A stretch of DNA of 64,000 nt, from the NCBI RefSeq assembly GCF_028769735.1, contig NC_088172.1:74920631-74984630 (forward strand), read 5' to 3'. This DNA is from Zonotrichia leucophrys gambelii. Lineage: Eukaryota; Chordata; Aves; Passeriformes; Passerellidae. The position numbers were made by a program, and so were the translations under genes. The notes below the pieces were generated by a model, which was given only the letters and a program-made list of their open reading frames with translations, searched no databases and was not told the origin of the DNA. Below, in pieces: positions 37,727 to 47,739 of this stretch (the first letter of the stretch is position 1; each line of letters begins with the position of its first letter).

Positions 37727-40695
37727 ATTTATTTCCCTGCAAATATTTCTCCAGAATGAAGACCTGCCAAGTCCTTATCTATTACTGTGTGCCATTAGTG
37801 TTGTACTGCCCTGTTGGTCAAGTTCATGGCCCCATGCTGGAAATGCTGGTCACTTCTTCACTGATGCCAGCCTCCTTCCCAAAGAGAAGACAGTTTAAAT
37901 AAAGCAGATGGACAAACTCTGAGAGAGAAAATACAAAAATAGTAGTTTCTCTAAGATAATATGGATAATATGGAAGGTCCTAGAAAGAACAGGGAAAGGG
38001 ACTCAGATTTCCTGGCCCTCAGATCAGAGACTGATAAAGCTGTCTCTCCAAGTGATGCACCAAAATCTCCAGAATTAACCTTCAACTTGGACTTGAAAAG
38101 CTGCAATAAAGGCCCTTCAAAACAAGTATTTGGCAGACGATTTCCATAATATTTTTTTTTTTTATTTTGGGAACATTTTGATCCTCTTGTGGGTTGCCAG
38201 CAAAGCAGATGTAAGGTGGAGTTTTTGATTCATTCAATCATGAGAGACTGAGCAGTCTGGTTCAGTAAGGATGGGCCAGGTCTCTCTGTCAGGGTTAGGA
38301 GTGCTGGATGAAGGACATAACTTTCACTGAAGGTTGGCACAAAAGAAGAAAGTCTGGTTTATATTCAGGTATTTTTAAAGCCCATTTTCCAAAGGAAACA
38401 ATGCTTCTTTGGCTGTCCATCCTCTCTTTTCCAAGTACCTTTGTAACATGTCAGTCAGCTTCAATCACATCTGAAAGAGCAGTAGAAGCTTCAAAACCAG
38501 TAATGTTGTGGCTGTCAGAATAGGTGAAATTATAGAAACCAGTGATTTCTGAAGGAAAGATGGGGAGATCCCAACCGTTAGACATCAGCTGCCGCACCAT
38601 CGCCACATGTGAACACGACTTGCCCGCTGGCAGGTATCTGGCTCTGGATTATGCACACTGCTACTGTCCCTTGCATGTTGTGGGACAAGAATTAATGCAG
38701 TGGGTGAGGAGAAGATGTCTGGGGACAAAGAACATCCCGTTTTTCACTAGAAACTCCAGGCTTTGCTAGCCCTGTGGCTCAAAGGGCAAGTTATTTCTTT
38801 TACATGTGGGCAATGCTGAGGAATTTTGTCGTTTTGCTGGGAACCTGAGTCCCAGTCTCCTGCAGGAGCCAGTGTCAGCTCCAGGGTATGCTCTGTGTCA
38901 CACACCTGTTTCTCTGTCCACTGTTCTATGGGGGTCTCAGCCTGTCAGGCCACCGTTGTCAGCAGCAGCCAAAGTGGACACGAGCATGAGAGAAAAGACA
39001 GCTGGGAAGACAGCAAAAGTCTACCAGGAGAGTAAATGAATGATGGCCTCAGCCACACAAACAATACCTGACTATTTGAAATAGCAACTGAAAGGAAAAC
39101 AGGTTGGGCAAGCCTCTGGGAGCACTTGGGCCAACTATAGATTGCTTAGGGCACGCTGAGCACACCACACACTGTCATTTAGTAAGCACTGGCCACTGGT
39201 GTGGTGGGAGAAGCCCTCAGTGCCAGGATGTTCACTCAAAGGCATCCAGGACATCCAGCCCATCTTACCACAGGAGCTGTCAGGCACCATTAAGTGAGGA
39301 CACACAAGGACTTTCTAGGCTGGAGTTACATGATTGTGTGTCTGAGCCACAGAGACTTGTCACACTGGCCTGGCTACTAGTCCATGAGAGTCTGGGAGTC
39401 TGGCTATTAATTTTGGGAACTGGGATCAGATCCATGGTTAGAAGCAGAAGCTCTCTATGATGAAGTGACTGCACCCTGGGGGTGACTTGTGCGTGGCCTT
39501 TGCGCTCTTTGTGTTATCTGATAATTCAGATAAAAGCCCAATTCCCCTTTAAACTTTTAAGCACTTTATAAATTATCACAGAACTTTAATCTCTCTTTTC
39601 ATGAGATAAGGGCCTTCTAAGCCCCAAACTCTAATTGAATGGCTTTGGTTGTTTTGTTTTAAGCCCCTCTTTGGAGGAAAGCTGGCCCATCATCCTGAGA
39701 AATGCCTTCCAACGTGATCTCAGCTGGAGTAGGGTTCAGATGGGCTGCTGGGGATAGGCCCAAGCAAATACTCTGGTTGGTTTGTGCTTATAGAGGAGAG
39801 CATGGAAAAGGGATAGAGCAAACAGTGGATATGGATTTATCTACCTCTACACTCCTCTGCTTTAGCAAGGGCATGGAAAATGCACAAGCCTGCTGGAGAA
39901 TCAGCTGCTGCTGGCCCTACTGTCCAATCTGCCCAGAGATGTTTGCACCTCTGATTAAATTGATCCACACCTACTAATTTATCTAACTGCTTTTGAACAT
40001 GGTGATTCTTCCTTGAGTATTCACTGTTCTCCAAAGGGACATGAACATCAAACAGGAGAGATGGACCTCAGGAAACCAGTCCAGAGTTCGTCGGTTTGTG
40101 GGAATAGCTTCACCATCCAAAGGATTCACTAATGACAAGAGACAGAAGGATCCCCTGCACATCCACTCAGACTTTCACAGAGCTGTTCATGAATGAACTG
40201 ATGCTGGGGGTCCATCTGTGGAAACTGTCTGATGAATGGTTTCATGGAACAAACAGCAGAGATTGAAAGAGAGAGGGAGGAGAGAGTCAGAAGAGGAGAT
40301 CTGAAACAGGGCAAGGTGCAGCAGGAAGAAAGTATTCTGCAAGGAATTACATGGTAGGACTCGGTAAAGAATACTGTTGTCCCCCAGGCTTTAGGGAAGG
40401 CTCTTCTGGTCCTGTGAGTGACTGAGACATGGACCCAGACCAGCAGGGAACCTAAATAGTTTATTCAAAAGAAATTATCTGGTTTTGTACACTTTTTCAA
40501 GACACAGTATTTCCTTATATGGTAATTCTCACTACCTGACCTATCCCATGTTGCCACGTCAGTGACACGCGTTCTAAATGTCCTTCTGTGGGGTGATCCC
40601 GCACTGTTCACCCGCCTGTCAGCTGCTGGCAGGCTCCTTTCCTGTAGGGTTCTGCTGTGTGACACCTCCTCCCTCAGGGTCTGGCAGAGACAAGC
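37727..40695. other. Non-coding stretch
   Basis: No gene recognised. A 62-codon frame at 37,961-38,149 has a charged, protein-like composition (see findings). A T-run (38,151-38,163) follows it. Elsewhere only short chance frames occur. Confidence 0.5.
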
Positions 40696-40700
40696 CTCTC

Positions 40701-40780
40701 CCTGCTGCCATGTGCCTCTTCGTGCTGCCATGTGCCTCTCTGTGCTGCCATGTGCCTCTTTGTGCTGCCATGTGCTTCTG
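40701..40780 (+). repeat. 20-bp minisatellite, four copies
   Basis: Four head-to-tail units of exactly 20 bp (consensus TGTGCTGCCATGTGCCTCTT) start at 40,701, 40,721, 40,741 and 40,761, each with zero to three differences from the consensus. Because 20 is not a multiple of 3, all frames stay open across it. This explains the stacked overlapping open frames on both strands at 40.5-40.98 kb. Confidence 0.95.
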
Positions 40781-41181
40781 CAGGTGCGTTCCATTGCCCA
40801 ACTCCATCCCATCTCTTCCCAGGTGGTCCCACCTCTGGCATCCTCAGAAATTGCTCCATGCTTTCTACACAGCCATGCAGATTTACAATATCTGCTGCAA
40901 CAAAGCGTGGTCACTGTGATGGAAGCTCCCAGCACTCAGGGAAGGCTGAGGATGACCATGTGTTGGGATAACCATTTGTAACCCCTGCAGAGAAGCTGGA
41001 CAGCTTGCACAGTGCAAGGCTTTTGTTGCAGGGAGCTCTCAGTCCTATGCCCTCTCTGATGGGGAGACATGGATCCAGAATAGCAGCCAACAAAAGACAA
41101 AGGGATGAAGTGCTGGGTGGTGCTAGCAATAAGTCAGGCTAGCAAGAAGCAGTCCATGCTGGGCATTTTACATGGCACAGC

Positions 41182-41215
41182 CATGGCACTGTGCAGTGCA
41201 TGGCACTGTGCAGTG
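41182..41215 (+). repeat. 17-bp tandem duplication
   Basis: CATGGCACTGTGCAGTG occurs twice with no mismatch. Each unit holds an internal inverted repeat, GCACTG-TG-CAGTGC (using the next base). Confidence 0.95.
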
Positions 41216-41245
41216 CAGGGTGACAGTGAAGGCACTGTCACCCTG
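41216..41245. repeat. Perfect inverted repeat (13-bp stem, 4-nt loop)
   Basis: CAGGGTGACAGTG at 41,216-41,228 and its exact complement at 41,233-41,245 flank the loop AAGG. The hairpin directly abuts the 17-bp tandem duplication. It is too short for a typical pre-miRNA and has no U-run that would suggest a terminator-like role. Confidence 0.95.
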
Positions 41246-41584
41246 AATTCAAACTCTCTTTGAACAACAGAGGATAAAATCATTAAGATGTCCCAAAGCC
41301 ATCCTAGTGGCATGCAACATGTGACAAATGTTCTCCAGCATGCTCTGTGTCCTCAGGAAAATTAGTGAAGGACCAAACCAGCTCTGCACCATGAAAGAAC
41401 TCACGTCACTATCAACACGGCTGGACATAGCAATGGATAAATACTTAGCAGAACAAGGAAGAAGTGTACACAAAAGTCTTGGCTAAAATTAAAGGGTGCA
41501 GCATTTCTATAAAGCAGCAATGTATGTTGTTATTATTATCTGCATGTGGCATCTGCTACTCTGGCTCACTGTCATGGTCAGAGC

Positions 41585-41745
41585 AGGAAGAAAGGAGTCA
41601 GAACACTTGGGCTCCTCTCATAACTCTGCATTTGGTTTATTTGTTGTCTATGGGTAATTCACCTCATATTCACTGTCTGTTTTCTATTCTGCAAAAGGAA
41701 AAAGTAACAATTATTACCAAGTGTCTGGTCTGTTAGGAGGAGAAA
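41585..41745 (+). repeat. MIR SINE, degraded
   Basis: The order of blocks matches a MIR: GGAGTCAGAACACTTGGGCT, then a CTCTGCATTTG segment, GGGTAATTCACCTC, a TCTGTTTTCTATTCTGCAAA core, and an A-rich AATTATTACC segment. All the parts appear in the correct sequence and spacing with scattered substitutions. It is an ancient tRNA-derived SINE common to amniotes and supports an old, unconstrained sequence context. Confidence 0.7.
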
Positions 41746-41749
41746 CTGA

Positions 41750-44700
41750 TAATGCCCAGCAGTCCTGATATGAAAGGTTCTGTATGTCAGTGTTGTGGTT
41801 TACTCTGCTTTCTGCTTTCTGGACTGCTGATCTGAAAGCTGAATCTGGACATCTGGACCTCCAAATACCCTGAAAGATGTAGCTCAGTAGCCCCTTGTTG
41901 GAAAGGGCCATGGCTTTCCTTCAGTCAGTTTTCCTCTCTGGGAACTCTTCTTGGAGCAGACATCTGTGAGCTGTGCTCCCCACTCTGCAACATCTATCCA
42001 AAAGCATAATTCCTGAGAAATGAGGCTTCAAAATATGCCCCCAGTTCCTCCCCTGGAGGCCAGGTAGAAGAATCAGAGACCTAAGTCTCAGAGTCAGGAT
42101 CAACGCTGCCTAGGACTAGCTCACAAACTATGGAGATGAAAGAGTAAGAGTCTACATAGCAAGAGAAATTAAAAATATTGTCAAACCTCTCCAGTGCGGA
42201 AGTGGCAGAATTAAGGTTTCCTTTGCATCTAGGATTTAACTGCCTGGACGTAAGGAGATCAGAAATTTTACATTTTTCCTATGTGTTTTTCTGATTTACA
42301 TTGCTGAACATGAATTTGTCATCTCTAGGGAAGGAAACCAGAGGTGTTTATGACACACAGTCTTGGTCATGGTAGAAATCTAAAGGTGTGTGAAGTGAAT
42401 GAAATTAGGGTAGACCTGGCAAGTATTTTCAGGTAATGCCTGGAAACTGGGACTGGAAGATTCAGCAAGATTTTACAAGGCAAATGTTTATGTATTTCAT
42501 AGAAAGCAACATTTTCATCAACATGCCACACCCCACATATGTTGACAGAGGGACATGCAGATGTTCTGGTCTAGGACCAGTTTGGTTTGATGCTTGAGAG
42601 TTCTGTGTGGACATCCAGCATACTCACTTGGGGCAGAAACTTTGCAGCAATAGAGCTGCCAACCCTGCCAAATCTGATCAACATGAGTATCGAGCTCATA
42701 ACTGGATCAAAATTCAGGGATATTTTTCTTGGGGACAGCAGAGACATATTCTTGGCATTTAGGCACTTGTCTTGCCTAATTTCAAGTTTTGCTTTAAACT
42801 GCAAAATCTCAGTTAATGCATTTTAAGTGTTGATTTTTTTAGTATGGACAGAAGAACCTCTTTTCCTTCTGGTACTCTGAAAATGGTCGAAATCCCTAAA
42901 TGTGAATGGATCTTTTTTGTTCGGTTGTTTTCCTTTTTTACTCCTCTTCTGCTTGTAACAGACTAAGGCAGATGCCTGACCTGGAAAATGTCAGCCCAAG
43001 TGGCAAAAGTGGAAAGTTACAAGGAATTGAAACCAGAACTGGGAAAGACAAGTAAAATAGGTGCTAGTTCTTACATTCTCTAGGACAGAGCAGACCAGCT
43101 CAGAGCAAGACACAGTCATCACTGCTGGGTCCTGGGGAAAGCCTTTGCCGGCTCCCCTTGGTGAAGACCTGTTCTCTGTCTCTGCTACAACATTGCCTGC
43201 ATATCTCAATATTCACAGCTCCTTGCACGGCCAGTAACTTCAGGTCTGCTGTTCCCTGGCAGGCCCTGGTGTGGACCCAGGGCTTTTTTACCATCTCAGT
43301 GGAATCCTTTTTCTTTCCACTTCTTTACTGGGGGGAGCCTTGTCCCAGAGTGGCAAGCAGGGTGTTTCCCCCTGGTGCTGCATAAAGCTAGCAGCCAGCT
43401 CTGGGCGATAGGCTGGTTTCTTCTTGCCAATCTCATCTCATTGGGAAGGGCCAGAGATGAGGCCTGAGGGAAGCTGTGATTCATTCTGTCCACAGCTTTT
43501 TTAATGAGACCATTCCCATTGTCTGTGAGTGCTGGGCAGGAGAGCAGCTCTGCATTGAAGGCTGTGCTTGGGCCCAGGATGAGAGGCTGTATGTGTGTGC
43601 CTCTGCACTTGTGGACTGGTGAGAGGGTGGGGTGCCACAATCTGGGGTACAGACCAGTGGTACACTCTCGTCTTGCCAGCTCTGAGCACTGAATAGCAGC
43701 AGCGTTTATGCATGAGATGAAATGCTGCCACCCACCTCGATGCTGCCAGGGGGTGGAGAGTGGGTGGTGGGGCTGGGGTGTCCCCAGGGATGCAGTCTGG
43801 CAGCCATGGAGAGCGCAGAAGATGGGCCATTGCCTCTGTATTTCTGGGCAAGGAGCTCCTGTGGAGCAAGTTACTAAGTAACAGCTATGACTACTGCTGA
43901 CTGGTGTCAAAAAGGCTGATGTTCACATCCACTTCATCACAGAGTGATGAAGCAAGTCAGCAGAGCAGCAGGAAGCAGCTGGCAGGCAGGTGAGCATCTC
44001 TGCACATTGTAATAAATGCATTGCAGTTGCTTTTCCACCTAAGGCACCCCAGCACCAGGATGGCCAGATGTGTATAAATCCATGAGAGAGCAGGCACTGA
44101 AATGCCAGTGGTGCCTTTGAGGGTGATAGTCCCTCTCAATGGGACAATGTTAGATCTGACAAGACAGAAGTGATACAAAGAGGGCCTCTGCTGTTTTCTG
44201 TCCAGTTGGATCTTGCATTCCCAACTCTCTTGTTTCCCCCTTGTTCTCAGTTCATGTGATACCCTGAGCTAGTAATAATGCCTGTGTGGCTGTGTCCAGC
44301 ATGAAACAGACATATATGTTCTTCCTTCTGTCACATGCAGCAAAACCAGGATAAGGTGAAAAGGGTTTTGAATGAAAGAGCCTGCTCTCATGGATCCTCT
44401 CCATCCCTAGGAAGCACTTCCCTTTGGAGAGGTGTTTATAGTATTGCAAGGTTCAGGGGGTTATTACTGACTGGGAAAATGAAGAATCAGCATGTATGTG
44501 GATGTCCATGCAGTGGATGTGTGTGTTCCCAGGCTGTCTTTTCTCTCTGTACACCTCCTTTGATACTCACCCTTATTTTCCCAGTTCTGCACCTCTTTTT
44601 GTTGTCAAGTCTTTCCCTTTGGACACTAATGGGTGTTTTTCATTCCTCTTCCACCCTCTCATCTCCACCATGCCACCTGTACTCTCCAGCAACAAGAAGA

Positions 44701-45825
44701 AAGCCTGTGTCCATTCTTCCTGATCCTCCTGGTCCCCTCTTGGCACATAGACTTATCACCCCCACACTGCATTTAAAGCCTTTTGTCTCCCACACCACTC
44801 CCACTGAACACCCCCTGCTTTCCTCTCCTAGCTCTGTGCCACTTCCCAGGCATGCACACTGCCTTCCCTCCTCAGAGGCAATCAGAAAGTGGGCCAGAAG
44901 TCATGGATGTGTTTCAAAACCACTTGGTAACTCCTGGATCCTTTGAAGTGTAGCAGGAGCTCCCAAAGAGAGTCATGTCTTTCTATTCTCATTAGGATTT
45001 TATGCTTTCAGGCCAAACTTAGCACACAGTTAGCAGGCTGTCCAGAATGCTTGTCAGAGTCAGGAGTTTGGAGGAAGCAGTGTAAGACTTTAAAAAAAAC
45101 AAAGGCAGCCTAGACTGAATAACCCAGAGACTCTGCTTCTGATAGCTAATGTTGCTGCATAGCTTGGCTATGGCAGGGTTTGCCATCTTGCTTGCCACAG
45201 GCTCCTCTCCTCGTCACAGGAGCCAAATTGGATGGAACCACTACTATAGCTCCATTCCTTCCGGCCTGGGGTCTTCACAGTTTGGTCTGGCAGTGGTTTT
45301 TAGTTGGGCACTCATGCATAAGTAGAGTCAGGGGATTTTTCTGTATCTTTTTCCTTCTGACACCTTATGCCCTTCATCATACAGACATGGCCCTCCCTCT
45401 ATTTTTTGGTGGTGGGATCCTTGACGCTGTATGTGCTTTTCTAGGTTGCAAAGTGCATTAGTACATGGCTCTCCTTGTTCTTGGCTTCCACTGACCACTG
45501 AGGAAAAGTGCAGCCCCTTGATTTCTAGCCTGAGGGGTTTAGTTGGATATTGTTATAAGGGTCAAAATAATAAAATGAGACAAGGGGAACTAGAGAAGAA
45601 GATCTCTGCTCCCTGAGGTAATCTTGGAAGAGGTCAGTCCAGGTTTGGCTGTCAACCGTAAGGGCTCTTAGTCAGGCTGAGACAGCACACAGTGTTATGC
45701 TACGTGCTCATCTGCATTGATCAGCCCCACAATTTCATGCTAGGAGGCACTTGGACACCTTGAGAAGAGCCCGGCCTTCCTCATCCAACCTGGCTTGCAG
45801 CATGGAAAAGTCTCCAGCAACTGTT
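41750..45825. other. Non-coding stretch, no gene recognised
   Basis: The 204-codon minus frame (43,296-43,910) and 203-codon plus frame (44,335-44,946) are among the longest in the window but have no family motif, overlap other frames, and show no splice or start context. Nothing else is supportable. Confidence 0.55.
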
Positions 45826-45829
45826 CCGC

Positions 45830-46240
45830 TGCCGGCGTATGGGAGGAGGTGCAGGCGTGTGTATTTTGGAGAGGGAGAAGCATGGTGCCTCGGGGGCCGA
45901 GGAGCGCGCCCATGGCACAGACACCCTCCTCCTCCTCCTCCTCCTCCATGAGCGGCACCAGGAGCGGGCACGTTGTGCACGCAACCACCAAAGCTGCCGC
46001 TGGGCGCAGGGCAGGATCACACCCAAAACTTCTTTGTTTTTGCAACACAAAGGTGGAGACGGAGCGTCAGGGAAGGGGAAGTCCTACTTGTTCTTTCCTC
46101 CCCATGAGGCGTCCTGCCTCCACACTGCTGCGTGTCTGGGGCTGCCGGCAGCGGCAGCGCTGCGGGCCAGGTTTTCAGCACCACTTCTGCTGCCCCTTTG
46201 GGGATGGGATTCATTATTGTCCCCAGTGAGAGTCGAGCGC
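45830..46240. other. CpG-rich patch (possible small CpG island)
   Basis: I count about 24 CpG in about 410 bp, including CGCGCC, CCGGCG, CCGCTGGGCG and GGCAGCGGCAGCGCTGCGG clusters, with GC content near 60%. It contains a (CCT)n run. Several frames on both strands are open (up to 144 codons), which is typical of such DNA. It is followed by an AT-rich, possibly constrained stretch (46,230-46,320). It may be a distal promoter or enhancer, or an unannotated first exon. No TATA box, transcript or splice evidence can be read from the sequence. Confidence 0.45.
45926..45948 (+). repeat. (CCT)n microsatellite
   Basis: Between seven and eight uninterrupted CCT units inside the CpG-rich patch. Confidence 0.95.
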
Positions 46241-46244
46241 TATT

Positions 46245-47685
46245 AAAAATGCAGCTATTTCAGGCTAAACTGGCCTTTATTTTGTCAGTCTCACAATGAA
46301 ATTGATACATGTAGAAGTAGGGGGTGCTTTTTGAAAGCAACTTTTCTGTACTACGAAGGATACCCACGGAAGGATACACCAGTACTAAAATATTAATGCT
46401 AGCTCATCCCAATCTGCCCAAGTGACAAGGACAGCATTATTTAGGGCTGAGGATGTTGCTGAATCCTGGGACCTCACCAGGTTCCCCTGATGTCGTACCA
46501 GGTGCCAGCACCCAGAGACCAGTGTACAAAGTGCTTGGGAGCGCTGCAATGCAAGCAGGAGGATTTTTTTGAGTGCACCCAACACACCTGAGTTTCCACC
46601 TAGCTGAAGTGAGCTGTAGGGACAGAGAGGGACATGAAGGGGGCAGGTGGTGCAAGCAGCTGGGGGGCTGTGACTAGGGGTCAACAGAGCCTGGATGTCT
46701 GGGAGGATGCAGGGAAGGGGCTTTGAGCAGCTTTGCTCTTGCTGCTGGAGATGTTGGCAGTGGTTCTGGTCCCAGCCTGTGGAAACGGGCAAACCCCTCC
46801 TGGCAAGTGAGCTCCGTGCTAAAGAGAGGCACGGATGAGCACTTGCAATCAGTGGAGATGTGTGCATGAGAAGTGCCAGGCAAATGCGAACTTGTCCTCC
46901 TCTGCCAGGCAGTTACAGTGTATATCATCATGATCCTTTGCAAACAGGGGTGCAGCAGGATCGTGGGCAGAGCGCTCTGATCTAAGGGTTGATGCCAAAC
47001 TCAGCAGATAAGTATCTGAATAAGGAATCATCCAGATGAGGAACCCTGCAATAGGAGAGCAGAAGAGTAGGAAGGAGACAGCATGCTCTATGGATGCCTG
47101 TCCTAAGGAGCTTGCTTCCCTGTCAAGCCTGGGAGCAAAATCTTGGTGTGTTTGACACAGGAACTTTCACCAATTTTTGACAGCACTTGAATTTGTGGAA
47201 AACATTTTCTGCTCTCTGCAAAGGTTATGGAGTGATGCTTCCAGCTGTCAACCCTGTGCTGCCTCTGGCTGGGACTAGGCAGGGAAGTGTGAGTGGCTGA
47301 GAGCAGCTGGGCTGGGGAAACAGAGGAGCCCAGGTTTGCTCCTCGGTCTCGGCACAGCACACAAGAGAGGTCTTCTCCCCTTCCCAGCCCTGCCTCCTTT
47401 CTCTGATGAGCAGAACACTGGGAATGAGCATAAAGCCTGTCAGCCCTGCCTTGATCTCCATGTGCACTTCACATCTCTTGTGACTTTGTCAACACAGCCG
47501 GCCAGACGCTGTCTCTGGCGACAGGGCTGCCTCCCGGGCAGTGAGCAGAACAGAGTGGAGGTGAGAAATTCCCTCCGGGAGAGATAAGCAGAACTCTCCT
47601 TCGTGTCCCTTTCTCTGCTTGTCCCCTCCTGCAGCTGCTGATGCAAGACAGGGAAAACCTCTAGGGACAAGTGTGGGGATGCTGA
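46245..47685. other. Non-coding stretch, no gene recognised
   Basis: No gene or repeat family supported. A 160-codon minus frame (46,385-46,867) is without motif. Confidence 0.55.
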
Positions 47686-47687
47686 GT

Positions 47688-47734
47688 CAGGCAGGCAGGC
47701 AGGCAGGCAGGAAGGAAGGAAGAAAGGAAGGAAG
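47688..47734 (+). repeat. (CAGG)n/(AAGG)n compound microsatellite
   Basis: Six CAGG units (47,688-47,711) pass directly into about six imperfect AAGG-type units. It is probably polymorphic. Confidence 0.95.
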
Positions 47735-47739
47735 TTAAA

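Noticed and set aside
39454..39525. C/D-box snoRNA-like arrangement (ATGATGA ... CTGA about 60 nt apart)
   Set aside because: No terminal stem pairs the ends and no C'/D' boxes are convincing. Such short motifs occur by chance.
43296..43910. 204-codon minus-strand open frame
   Set aside because: Rich in Cys, His, Pro and Ser with no motif, overlapped by other frames on both strands. Consistent with chance in stop-poor DNA.
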